Assembly (NCBI RefSeq): GCF_023148685.1
Contig: NZ_JAHXNL010000016.1
Coordinates: 1-64,000 of the forward strand
Length of the DNA stretch: 64,000 nucleotides
Direction: 5' to 3'
Source: Georgenia sp. EYE_87
GTDB lineage: Bacteria > Actinomycetota > Actinomycetes > Actinomycetales > Actinomycetaceae
Each line of letters begins with the position of its first letter. Position 1 is the first letter of the stretch. Made by a program: the position numbers and the translations under genes. The notes beneath the pieces were generated by a model. It made no database searches. It worked only from the letters and a program-made list of their open reading frames with translations, and was not told where the DNA came from. Shown here piece after piece: positions 18,497-26,449 of the stretch.

Positions 18497-19762
18497 ATGG
18501 CGAGACAGGCGGACCATGGGGCGGTGGCCCGCGCACTGCTTCTCGAGAACCCGCACCCCGACGCCGACCCGATCCTGGCCGACGCCGGGTTCGAGGTGGT
18601 CCGGCACCCCGGCGCGATGGAGGAGGACGAGCTGATCGAGGCCCTCGAGGGCGTCGACCTCCTCGGCATCCGCTCCACCACGCACGTGACCGAGCGGGTC
18701 CTCGCGGCCCACCCCGGCCTGACGGCGATCGGCGCGTTCTGCATCGGCACGAACCAGATCGACCTGCGCGCGGCCGCCCGGCGCGGCATCGCGGTGTTCA
18801 ACGCCCCGTTCTCCAACACCCGCTCCGTGGTCGAGCTCGCGGTGGCCGAGATCATCGCGCTGACCCGCCGGCTGACCGTTCGCGACAAGGCCCTGCACGG
18901 CGGCGTCTGGGACAAGACGGCCTCGGGTTCGCACGAGGTCCGCGGGCGCACCCTGGGCATCGTCGGGTACGGCAACATCGGCACCCAGCTCTCCGTGGTC
19001 GCCGAGGCCCTCGGCATGCGCGTGGTGTTCTACGACACCGCGGAGAAGCTCGCGCTCGGCAACGCCCACCGCATGGGCTCGCTCGCCGAGATGCTCGCCG
19101 TGTCCGACGTCGTCACCCTCCACGTGGACGGCCGGGCGGGCAACGCCGGCATGTTCGGCCGCGAGCAGTTCGAGCAGATGAAGCACGGCGCGTCGTTCCT
19201 CAACCTCTCGCGCGGCTTCCTCGTCGACTACTCCGTGCTGCGCGAGAAGATCCTCGACGGCTCCATCTCCGGCGCCGCCGTCGACGTCTTCCCCACCGAG
19301 CCCCGCCGGAACGGCGACCCCTTCGACTCCGAGCTGCGCGGGCTGCCGAACGTGATCCTGACCCCGCACGTCGGCGGGTCGACCCAGGAGGCACAGGAGA
19401 ACATCGGGCACTTCGTGGCCAACAAGCTGAGCAAGTACGTGCGCGCCGGCTCCACCGACCTGTCGGTGAACCTCCCCCGCCTCACGCTCCAGCCCTCCGA
19501 CGCCGCCCGCTACCGCGTGGCGTTCGTGCACCGCAACACGCCCGGCGTCCTGGCGCTGGTGAACCAGACGTTCGCCGAGCACGGGGCGAACATCGAGGGG
19601 CAGATCCTCGGCACGCTCGGCGAGATCGGGTACGTGGTCACGGACATCGGCTCCGAGCTGCCGCGCGAGGCGATCGAGGCGGTCCGGCAGATGGAGGACA
19701 CGCTGCGGCTGCGCGTCATGGTCCGGCCGGGCTACGAGGACACGTACGACGGCGAAGCCTGA
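18497..19762 (+). CDS. serA: D-3-phosphoglycerate dehydrogenase
   Basis: First enzyme of serine biosynthesis, oxidising 3-phosphoglycerate with NAD. The 421-residue form (ATG at 18497) has the substrate domain, the NAD loop GYGNIG at 157-162, the NTRSVVELAVAEII signature near 107-120, a catalytic His in TPHVGG near 297, and a C-terminal ACT domain (about 345-415) for serine feedback. It lacks the extra allosteric domain of the long SerA type, so it resembles the E. coli form. The start is uncertain: TTG 18488, ATG 18497 or GTG 18524, none with a clear ribosome-binding site. Confidence 0.9.
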   Translation: MARQADHGAVARALLLENPHPDADPILADAGFEVVRHPGAMEEDELIEALEGVDLLGIRSTTHVTERVLAAHPGLTAIGAFCIGTNQIDLRAAARRGIAVFNAPFSNTRSVVELAVAEIIALTRRLTVRDKALHGGVWDKTASGSHEVRGRTLGIVGYGNIGTQLSVVAEALGMRVVFYDTAEKLALGNAHRMGSLAEMLAVSDVVTLHVDGRAGNAGMFGREQFEQMKHGASFLNLSRGFLVDYSVLREKILDGSISGAAVDVFPTEPRRNGDPFDSELRGLPNVILTPHVGGSTQEAQENIGHFVANKLSKYVRAGSTDLSVNLPRLTLQPSDAARYRVAFVHRNTPGVLALVNQTFAEHGANIEGQILGTLGEIGYVVTDIGSELPREAIEAVRQMEDTLRLRVMVRPGYEDTYDGEA

Positions 19763-19771
19763 CGGCCCCGG

Positions 19772-19856
19772 CGCCCGCCTCGCGGCTCGGGCCGCCCGCC
19801 TCGCGGCCCGGGCGCCTGCCCGGCGGCTGGGGCGCCCGCCTCGCGGCCCGGGCGCC
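19772..19856. repeat. 20-bp GC-rich repeat after serA
   Basis: CGCCCGCCTCGCGGCYCGGG occurs at 19772, 19793 and 19833, with a degenerate copy between the second and third. It starts 9 nt after the serA stop. The last copy also forms an 8-bp hairpin (19831-19838 with 19849-19856) that might help termination. Confidence 0.75.
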
Positions 19857-19899
19857 GCGGCCCGGACGGGCGTGTCGGCGGCCCCGGCCGCGCGGGCAG

Positions 19900-19905
19900 T
19901 ACCGT
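19900..19905 (+). promoter_or_regulatory. Probable leaderless -10 (TACCGT)
   Basis: TACCGT ends 7 nt before the aldo-keto reductase ATG. GGAGG lies in that gap but is too close to the ATG to act as a normal ribosome-binding site. Confidence 0.45.
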
Positions 19906-19912
19906 CGGAGGC

Positions 19913-20947
19913 ATGTTCACCCCCGCGCCCGAGCGCTACGACTCCATGACCTACCGCCGCTGCGGCCGCAGCGGCCTCGACCTGCCCGCGATCGCCCTCG
20001 GGCTCTGGCAGAACTTCGGCGAGGAGAACCCCTACGCCACCCAGCGTGAGATCGTGCTGCGCGCCGTCGACCTGGGCATCACCCACATCGACCTGGCGAA
20101 CAACTACGGGCCGCCCCCGGGCTCGGCGGAGAAGCACTTCGGGCGCATGCTCGCTGAGGACCTGGCGGGCCTGCGCGACGAGCTGGTCATCTCCACCAAG
20201 GCCGGGTACGACATGTGGCCGGGCCCCTACGGGAACGGCGGCTCACGCAAGTACCTGCTCGCCTCTCTCGACGCCTCGTTGGAGCGGATGGGCCTGGACT
20301 ACGTAGACCTCTTCTACTCGCACCGCTTCGACGCGACCACGCCGCTGCGCGAGACGATGGGCGCGCTGAAGACGGCGGTGGACTCCGGGCGCGCCCTCTA
20401 CGCGGGCATCTCCTCCTACTCGGCCGAGCGCACCCGCGAGGCGCTCGAGATCGCCGCCGAGATCGGCCTGGACATCCTCGTCCACCAGCCCTCGTACTCT
20501 CTGCTGAACCGGTGGGTCGAGGAGGGCGACCCGAGCCTCCTCGACGTCCTCGGCGACGCCGGCATGGGAGCCGTCGTGTTCTCGCCGTTGGCCCAGGGGA
20601 TGCTCACGGACAAGTACCTCGACGGCATCCCGGAGGGATCGCGGGCCTCCCGCGGCGGCTCGCTGCGTCGCGAGTTCCTCGAGGAGTCCACGCTCACGCA
20701 CGTGCGTGCACTCAACGACATCGCCGCGGAGCGCGGTCAGACCCTTGCTCAGATGGCCATCGCGTGGGTGCTGCGCGACCCCCGCGTCACCACGGCGCTG
20801 GTCGGCGCCTCCAGCGTGGCGCAGCTCGAGAGCTCGGTGCAGGCGCTCGACAACCTCGCGTTCAGCGAGGACGAGCTCGCCCGGATCGACGGTCACGCGG
20901 TCGACGCCGGCATCAACATCTGGGCGCCGCGCTCGTCCAACCTGTAG
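19913..20947 (+). CDS. Aldo-keto reductase (YghZ / glyceraldehyde 3-phosphate reductase type)
   Basis: NADPH-dependent TIM-barrel reductase of 344 residues. The catalytic tetrad is visible: Asp60, Tyr65 (DLANNYG), Lys96 (STKAGYDMWPGPYG) and His137 (YSHRFD). The KAGYDMWPGPYG and SRKYLLASLDASL segments are typical of the E. coli YghZ subgroup, which reduces L-glyceraldehyde 3-phosphate and methylglyoxal, so detoxification of reactive aldehydes is likely. It is a single-gene unit ending at a hairpin terminator opposite nrdR. Confidence 0.88.
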   Translation: MFTPAPERYDSMTYRRCGRSGLDLPAIALGLWQNFGEENPYATQREIVLRAVDLGITHIDLANNYGPPPGSAEKHFGRMLAEDLAGLRDELVISTKAGYDMWPGPYGNGGSRKYLLASLDASLERMGLDYVDLFYSHRFDATTPLRETMGALKTAVDSGRALYAGISSYSAERTREALEIAAEIGLDILVHQPSYSLLNRWVEEGDPSLLDVLGDAGMGAVVFSPLAQGMLTDKYLDGIPEGSRASRGGSLRREFLEESTLTHVRALNDIAAERGQTLAQMAIAWVLRDPRVTTALVGASSVAQLESSVQALDNLAFSEDELARIDGHAVDAGINIWAPRSSNL

Positions 20948-20961
20948 CCCAGCCGTCGGTC

Positions 20962-20985
20962 GGGGGCGGCTTCCCCGCCGCCCCC
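20962..20985. terminator. Hairpin between aldo-keto reductase and nrdR
   Basis: Perfect 9-bp stem (GGGGGCGGC / GCCGCCCCC) with a 6-nt loop, 14 nt after the reductase stop. It lies between convergent genes and can act on both strands. Confidence 0.7.
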
Positions 20986-20988
20986 ACC

Positions 20989-21100
20989 GGGGCTGTCAGC
21001 GGACCCGTGTCCCCCGGCCGGTGCCGACGGCTGTCAGCGGGCCGACGCCCTCAGCAGGTGCCGACGGCTGTCAGCGTGCCGGGGCCTCCCGGCCGGTGCC
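20989..21100. repeat. 37-38-bp repeat containing the nrdR 3' end
   Basis: Three tandem units: 20989-21025, 21026-21062 and 21063-21100. All share CTGTCAGCG and most share GGTGCC at the edge. The third unit contains the last nine codons and stop of nrdR, so the other two are copies of the gene end placed downstream. Confidence 0.8.
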
Positions 21101-21727
21101 GGCGGGCCCCAGGCTGACGAACCCGTCCGCGGTGGGCGCCGAACCGTCCGTGGCCTGCGCGGCGGCGGCCTGCTCGTCGGCCGGCTCACGGCCGGCCCGC
21201 TCCCCGGCACCGTGGTCCTCATCGCCCTGCTCCTCGTCGCCCTGCCCGGCTCTCGCGCCGGACCCCGCGGCCGAGCGCTCCGCGCGCTCGGCCCGCAGGA
21301 TCGCGATCGCGTCCTCGAAGTCCTCGAGGCTGCTGAACGAGGAGTACACGCTCGCGAACCGCAGGTAGGCGACCTCGTCGAGCTGGCGCAGCGGCCCGAG
21401 AATCGCCAGGCCGATCTCGTGGGCGTCGATCTGCGCGGCCCCGGCGGCCCGTAGCGACTCCTCCACCTGCTGGGCGAGCAGAGCCAGGTCGTCGTCCGAG
21501 ACGGGGCGCCCCTGGCAGGCCTTGCGCACGCCGGCGACCACCTTGTCCCGGCTGAACGGCTCGCTCGCGCCCGACCGCTTGACCACCGTGAGGCTCGACG
21601 TCTCCACCGTGCTGAAACGTCGCCCGCACGAGGGGCACTGCCGACGCCGACGGATGGCCGAGCCGTCCTCGGCCGTGCGCGAGTCGATCACCCGCGTGTC
21701 GGCGTGACGGCAGAACGGACAGTGCAC
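21071..21727 (-). CDS. nrdR: Transcriptional repressor NrdR with long C-terminal tail
   Basis: ATP/dATP-sensing repressor of ribonucleotide reductase genes. The zinc ribbon has Cys3, Cys6, Cys31 and Cys34, and the ATP-cone spans about 46-136. The start is a GTG with GGGAGGAG upstream. At 218 residues it is much longer than the usual 150: residues 151-218 form a Gly/Glu/Ala-rich low-complexity tail. The last codons lie inside a tandem repeat, which may have helped create the tail. The ribonucleotide reductase genes are not in the window. Confidence 0.92.
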   Translation of the reverse strand: MHCPFCRHADTRVIDSRTAEDGSAIRRRRQCPSCGRRFSTVETSSLTVVKRSGASEPFSRDKVVAGVRKACQGRPVSDDDLALLAQQVEESLRAAGAAQIDAHEIGLAILGPLRQLDEVAYLRFASVYSSFSSLEDFEDAIAILRAERAERSAAGSGARAGQGDEEQGDEDHGAGERAGREPADEQAAAAQATDGSAPTADGFVSLGPAGTGREAPAR

Positions 21728-21961
21728 GGTGGAGCTCCTCCCTGCGCCCGCCCCACGCGCGCGGACGTGGGCTGCCCCGCTGCGAGGACCGCACCGACCG
21801 GCGGCACGGGCGCCTGAGGCACCGTAGGACCGGGCCCGCCCCCGGCGCAACCAGACCCCCGCTGCCCGTCGCTGGCTCGCCGTGCGGCCTCCCGCCCGCG
21901 CATTTGTCGTGCGGCCAACCGCCCAGACCCACCGTCAGCACGCCGCGGGGAGTCCGCGCAG

Positions 21962-22456
21962 TCAGTCCACGGGCACCAGCAGCTCCTGGCCGACGGCCAG
22001 GTCGGCCGAGGCCAGGCCGTTGATGTCGGCGATCTGCTCGAGAACGTCGCGCGGGTCCTCCCCGGGTGCCGCTGCGGCGCTCGCCAGGGACCACAGGGTC
22101 TGGCCAGGAGCCACGGTCACCGTCGTCGTCGTCGCCGACGATGACGACGGGTTGGCCGCCGTGCCCACCAGGGCCCCCAGCGCGACGGAGGCGCCGGTCG
22201 CCGCGACCAGCGCGAGCACCGTCAGGAGCCGGCGGCCGCGGGCCGTCAGCCGTAGGCCGGCCGCGCCGGCCTGCGCCGGGCGGGAGACGACGCGCGCAGG
22301 CACCCCAGGCTCGACCGCCGGCTGCACCGCGGGTGGCACGAAGCCGGGGCCGACGAGCTGGAGAGTGCCCCGCCCCACGGGCCGGGCGTCACCCCGGCGA
22401 CGTGCCGGGCGGGCCGGCGCTGGCCATACGGGCTGTGCGACGAGTGCGCTCATCAT
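21962..22456 (-). CDS. LysM-domain membrane protein, probable SOS division regulator
   Basis: Bitopic 164-residue protein with a Pro/Arg-rich cytoplasmic tail, one membrane segment at about 77-99, a Ser/Thr linker and a C-terminal LysM domain (about 112-162) that should contact peptidoglycan. It is divergent from lexA, with a perfect SOS box just upstream of its start. Gene order and architecture match YneA of Bacillus and the DivS-type SOS division inhibitors of corynebacteria, so arrest of septation after DNA damage is the likely role. This is inferred from context. Two ATG codons are in tandem; GAGGGAG precedes them. Confidence 0.8.
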   Translation of the reverse strand: MMSALVAQPVWPAPARPARRRGDARPVGRGTLQLVGPGFVPPAVQPAVEPGVPARVVSRPAQAGAAGLRLTARGRRLLTVLALVAATGASVALGALVGTAANPSSSSATTTTVTVAPGQTLWSLASAAAAPGEDPRDVLEQIADINGLASADLAVGQELLVPVD

Positions 22457-22465
22457 CTTCTCCCT

Positions 22466-22479
22466 CGAACTGCTGTTCG
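22466..22479. promoter_or_regulatory. SOS (LexA) box, perfect
   Basis: CGAACTGCTGTTCG fits the Gram-positive/actinobacterial consensus CGAAC-N4-GTTCG exactly. It lies 9 nt upstream of the LysM-protein start, close to the ribosome-binding site, where LexA would block transcription initiation or early elongation. Confidence 0.88.
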
Positions 22480-22532
22480 TAGAACGTCTGTACGCAGACT
22501 AGCCGCCTCCCCGCCCGATGTCGACACACCGT

Positions 22533-22572
22533 CGAACAATTGTTTGATATCGGGCGCCAGGCCTTCTAGGCT
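22533..22572 (+). promoter_or_regulatory. lexA promoter with SOS box
   Basis: A LexA box CGAACAATTGTTTG (22533-22546, one mismatch in the right half) overlaps a -35-like TTGATA (22544-22549). TAGGCT follows at 22567-22572 with a 17-nt spacer. This is a sound autoregulated promoter, leaving a leader of about 80 nt before the lexA GTG. Confidence 0.75.
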
Positions 22573-22658
22573 GACGTCGGAAAGCCCATCACCGACCACT
22601 GACATCGGCGGTTCCACCCAGACCGCCGCCGGGTGCCGAGCCAGGAAGGACCGCCGCC

Positions 22659-23348
22659 GTGAGCGTCGAGAAGAAGACCGAGCAGCCCGAGCAAGCGACC
22701 GCAGAGGAGCTGACGGACCGCCAGCGCATGATCCTCGACACGATCCGGGACGCGGTCGCGGCGCACGGCTACCCGCCGAGCATGCGGGAGATCGGCGAGG
22801 CGGTCGGCCTGACCAGCCCGTCCTCCGTCAAGCACCAGCTGGGTGTGCTCGAGCGGAAGGGCTACGTGCGGCGCGACCCGAACCGGCCCCGTGCCCTCGA
22901 GCTGACCGCCCGCGGCGTCCCGTCCGTCTCAGGCCCGATCGGGTCGGTCGACGGCGAGGGCCTCCGGTCCGGCGCGCCCACGTACGTGCCCGTCGTCGGG
23001 CGTATCGCGGCCGGCGGGCCGATCCTGGCCGAGCAGAGTGTCGAGGACGTCTTCCCGCTCCCCCGTCAGCTGGTCGGCGACGGCGAGCTGTTCCTCCTCA
23101 AGGTCGTGGGCGAGTCCATGATCGATGCAGCGATCTGCGACGGCGACTGGGTCGTCGTGCGTCGCCAGCCGGTGGCGGAGAACGGGGAGGTGGTGGCCGC
23201 CATGATCGACGGCGAGGCGACCGTGAAGACCTTCCAGCGCAAGGACGGCCACGTGTGGCTGCTGCCTCAGAACCCCGCCTTCTCACCCATCCCCGGCGAC
23301 GAGTCGCAGATCCTCGGCCGCGTGGTGACCGTGCTGCGGAGCCTCTGA
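22659..23348 (+). CDS. lexA: SOS repressor LexA
   Basis: Repressor of the DNA-damage response that self-cleaves when RecA is activated. The 229-residue protein has an N-terminal winged helix-turn-helix (about 20-75), the cleavage bond Ala118-Gly119, nucleophile Ser153 (GESMID) and general base Lys190. The start is GTG with AGGAAGGA upstream. The upstream region carries one SOS box at its own promoter and a second for the divergent LysM gene. Its stop is only 4 nt from that of the convergent ldh. Confidence 0.97.
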   Translation: MSVEKKTEQPEQATAEELTDRQRMILDTIRDAVAAHGYPPSMREIGEAVGLTSPSSVKHQLGVLERKGYVRRDPNRPRALELTARGVPSVSGPIGSVDGEGLRSGAPTYVPVVGRIAAGGPILAEQSVEDVFPLPRQLVGDGELFLLKVVGESMIDAAICDGDWVVVRRQPVAENGEVVAAMIDGEATVKTFQRKDGHVWLLPQNPAFSPIPGDESQILGRVVTVLRSL

Positions 23349-23352
23349 GGGG

Positions 23353-24363
23353 TCAGAGACCGAACTCGCGGATCACCGCGCGCACGGACTCGGCGCTGCG
23401 GCGCAGTCCGTCGCGCTCGTGCGGGGTCACGACCGGCACGAGGCGCCGTCCCACGCCGTCCTTGCCCACGATGCTGGGCACCGACAGGCACACGTCGGAG
23501 ATCTCAAGGTAGTCGTCGAGCAGGGAGGACACGGAGAGCACGCGCTGCTCGTCGCGCAGCACCGCCTCGATGATCCGGACGACGGCGAGGCCGACTGCGT
23601 AGTTCGTCGCGCCCTTGCCCTCGATGATCCGGTAGGCCGAGGTGACGACCTCCTCGGCGATCTTCGCCCGGACGGCCTCGTCGAGCAGGCGGCCGTCCGC
23701 GGTGAAGCCCCACTGCAGCAGCGGCACCGCACCCACCATGGCCGAGCTCCACAGCGGGATCTCGGAGTCGCCGTGCTCGCCGGCGATGTAGGCGTGGACG
23801 TTCTGCACCGCGACCCCGCACTCCCGGGCCACGAGGTAGCGGAGGCGGGACGTGTCGAGGACCGTGCCGGAGCCGAAGAGCCGGTTCTCGGGCAGGCCGG
23901 AGATCTTCAGACCCGCGTACGTGACCACGTCGACGGGGTTGGCGACCATGATGTAGGTCGCGTTCGGCGCGACTGCGGTCACCCGCGGGAGCAGGTCGCG
24001 CATGATGCCGATGGTCGCGCCGGCGAGGTCGAGCCGGGACTGGCCGGGCTTCTGCTTGGCGCCTGCCGTGACGACGACGATGTCGGCGTCGGCGCAGATG
24101 GCGATGTCGTCGGAGCCGGCGACCGTCCCCATGGGGGTGAAGGCGATGCCGTGGGCGATGTCCAGCGCCTCGGCCTTGACCTTCTCGCGGTTCACGTCGT
24201 AGAGCACCACCTCGCGGGCGGCGCCGCGCAGCAGGCAGGCGTAGGCGAGGGTGGACCCGACCGCTCCGGCACCGACGATCGCGACCTTGCTCGGGCGCCG
24301 GTCTCCCGGCCGCGCCTCGCCCAGCAGCTCGCTGCGTCCGCCCACGTCGGCCTGCTCGCTCAT
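23353..24363 (-). CDS. ldh: L-lactate dehydrogenase
   Basis: NAD-dependent enzyme interconverting pyruvate and L-lactate. The 336-residue protein has the NAD loop GAGAVGS at 31-37, the substrate-specificity loop with KQKPGQSRLDL (about 103-113), NPVD, and a catalytic His in AGEHGDSE. GAKQKPGQ with glutamine, as opposed to the arginine of malate dehydrogenases, supports lactate specificity. The ATG at 24363 was preferred over 24369 because GGGAG is then 6 nt upstream. It converges with lexA at 4 nt spacing. Confidence 0.93.
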   Translation of the reverse strand: MSEQADVGGRSELLGEARPGDRRPSKVAIVGAGAVGSTLAYACLLRGAAREVVLYDVNREKVKAEALDIAHGIAFTPMGTVAGSDDIAICADADIVVVTAGAKQKPGQSRLDLAGATIGIMRDLLPRVTAVAPNATYIMVANPVDVVTYAGLKISGLPENRLFGSGTVLDTSRLRYLVARECGVAVQNVHAYIAGEHGDSEIPLWSSAMVGAVPLLQWGFTADGRLLDEAVRAKIAEEVVTSAYRIIEGKGATNYAVGLAVVRIIEAVLRDEQRVLSVSSLLDDYLEISDVCLSVPSIVGKDGVGRRLVPVVTPHERDGLRRSAESVRAVIREFGL

Positions 24364-24414
24364 GCTCATCTCCCAGCGTCGGTCGGGTTTCGTGCCGGTC
24401 CCTGCGGCAACACC

Positions 24415-26448
24415 CTAGGCGAGAGCGGGCGCCCCGGCAGCGAGGCGGCGCAGCGCCGCACGCGTGACCTCACCGTCGTGGGTCCGCCACAGCGGCGGCA
24501 TCGACCGCGTCAGGAAGGTGCCGTACCGCGCCGTGGCGAGGCGCGGGTCGAGGACCGCGACCACCCCGCGGTCGGCCGTGGTGCGCACCAGACGCCCGGC
24601 GCCCTGCGCCAGGAGGAGGGCGGCGTGCGTGGCTGCGACCGTCATGAACCCGTTGCCTCCCGAGGCCGCCACCACCTCGGACCGCGCCGACCTCACCGGG
24701 TCGTCGGGCCGCGGGAACGGGATCCGGTCGATCACCACCAGGCGGCACGTGGGCCCGGGCACGTCGACGCCCTGCCACAGCGAGAGCGTGCCCATGAGGC
24801 TGGTGCCCTCGTCGGCGGCGAAGTCCCGCACGAGCGTGGGCAGCTGGTCGTCGCCCTGGCACAGCACGGGGGTGTCCAGCTCCTCGCGAAGTCGTTCGGC
24901 GGCTGCCTCTGCCGCCCGCCGGGAGGAGAAGAGTCCGAGCGTCGCCCCGCCGGCCGCCCGCACCAGCTCGACGAGCTCGGTGAGGGCCTGCTCGGACGTG
25001 CCGTCCCGGCCCGGCTGCGGCAGGTGACGCGCGATGTAGAGGATGCCCTGGCGGGGGTAGTCGAACGGCGAGCCGACGTCGAGGCCCTGCCACGGGGTGT
25101 CCCCGTCCAGCGTCAGGCCGAGGGATCGGGCCATCGCGTCGAAGGTGCCGCCGAGGGTGAGGGTCGCCGAGGTGAGCACGGCGGCCCGGCCGGCGAGCAG
25201 GTTGGTCGCGACGGAGCCGGCGACGTCGAGGGGCGCGAGTCGCAGCCGGGGCTGCTCGAGCCCGCCGCGCGGGCGCTCGCACCACAGCACGTCCCGGCGC
25301 TGGGCGACGCCGTCGCCGAGCAGCCGCTCCGCGACCTCGTGGAGCACCACCATCGCGGAGCGTGCCATCGCCCGCGCCCCGGCCTCCTCCGCCTGGGCCC
25401 CGGCGTCGGGCTTCATCGCGGTGACCGCCTCGCGCGCGCCTGACTCGACGAGGACGACGGCGTCGCGCAGCTCGGCGGGCAGGCCCTGCGACAGACGCCC
25501 GTCGGGCACGACCTCGAGCCGCGCCCGCAGGGCGGCCGCGGCGGCGTCGAGCGTGTCGAGGTTCACCCCGGCGTGCCGGCGCGCGAGCCGTGCGGTCCGC
25601 TCGACCACGCCGGCGCTGAGCTCGCCCGTGGCCTGCGCCGTGACGCGGTCGGCCAGCTCGTGCGCCTCGTCGACCACCAGCACGTCGTGCTCGGGCAGGA
25701 CGTTCGGGGAGCCCGACGCCGCGATGCCGAGCATCGCGTGGTTCGTCACGACGACGTCCGCGTCCCGGGCCGCCTGCCGGGCCGCCTCGGGGAAGCACTC
25801 GGCGAGCATGGGGCACCTTCCACCGAGGCACTCCATCTTCGTGACCGAGACCTGCCGCCACGCGCGTTCGCTCACGCCCGGGACGAGGTCGTCCCGGTCG
25901 CCGGTCGGAGTCTCCTCCGCCCACTCACGTAGCCGGAGGACCTGCTCGGAGAGGGTGGAGCGCCCGGCGGCGGCGGGACCGGGATCGGCGCCGTCGGCGG
26001 GTGGCGGAGGAGCCGCGGGGTCGACGCCGGTGGCCGCGGACACCGAGAACAGGCCGGGCTCCTCGTCCACCGGGTAACCGCCGGCCACCTTGTGCTTGCA
26101 CAGGTAGTTGTGCCAGCCCTTGAGCAGGGCGACGTCGGGCCGCGCACCGGTCCGCGCGGCGACGACGTCCGCGACGCGGGGCGCGTCGTGCACCAGCACC
26201 TGGCGCTGGAGCGCGAGGGTCGCCGTCGAGACCACGGCCTTCCGGCCGGTCGTGACCGCGTGGGCGAGCGTGGGGACGAGGTAGGCGAGCGACTTGCCGG
26301 TGCCGGTGCCGGCCTGGACGAGCAGGTGCCGCTCCTCCGCCAGGGCCTCCGCCACCGCCCGGGCCATGCGCTGCTGCCCCTCCCGGGGGGTGCCGCCGAG
26401 GGCGGCGACCGCGTCGGCGAGCAGGGCGTCGGTGTCGGGGGCGGCCAC
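24415..26448 (-). CDS. DinG/XPD-family ATP-dependent DNA helicase
   Basis: Superfamily 2 helicase of 677 residues. Walker A AGTGTGKS lies at 46-53 and DEAH at 260-263. Four cysteines (117, 207, 212, 218) between these motifs are placed to bind the iron-sulfur cluster of XPD/DinG helicases. The C-terminal motor has GTLSLWQGVDVPG and QGAGRLVR motif VI. The likely role is unwinding damaged or R-loop DNA. The GTG start lies one base after the hflX stop, so the two are probably co-transcribed. No LexA box is seen upstream of hflX. Confidence 0.9.
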   Translation of the reverse strand: MAAPDTDALLADAVAALGGTPREGQQRMARAVAEALAEERHLLVQAGTGTGKSLAYLVPTLAHAVTTGRKAVVSTATLALQRQVLVHDAPRVADVVAARTGARPDVALLKGWHNYLCKHKVAGGYPVDEEPGLFSVSAATGVDPAAPPPPADGADPGPAAAGRSTLSEQVLRLREWAEETPTGDRDDLVPGVSERAWRQVSVTKMECLGGRCPMLAECFPEAARQAARDADVVVTNHAMLGIAASGSPNVLPEHDVLVVDEAHELADRVTAQATGELSAGVVERTARLARRHAGVNLDTLDAAAAALRARLEVVPDGRLSQGLPAELRDAVVLVESGAREAVTAMKPDAGAQAEEAGARAMARSAMVVLHEVAERLLGDGVAQRRDVLWCERPRGGLEQPRLRLAPLDVAGSVATNLLAGRAAVLTSATLTLGGTFDAMARSLGLTLDGDTPWQGLDVGSPFDYPRQGILYIARHLPQPGRDGTSEQALTELVELVRAAGGATLGLFSSRRAAEAAAERLREELDTPVLCQGDDQLPTLVRDFAADEGTSLMGTLSLWQGVDVPGPTCRLVVIDRIPFPRPDDPVRSARSEVVAASGGNGFMTVAATHAALLLAQGAGRLVRTTADRGVVAVLDPRLATARYGTFLTRSMPPLWRTHDGEVTRAALRRLAAGAPALA

Positions 26449-26449
26449 G

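Noticed and set aside
21728-21961. Riboswitch or NrdR box upstream of nrdR
   Set aside because: No cobalamin riboswitch core or NrdR-box-like palindrome could be recognised; only a possible TACGGT -10 near 21821-21826 (minus strand) was seen.
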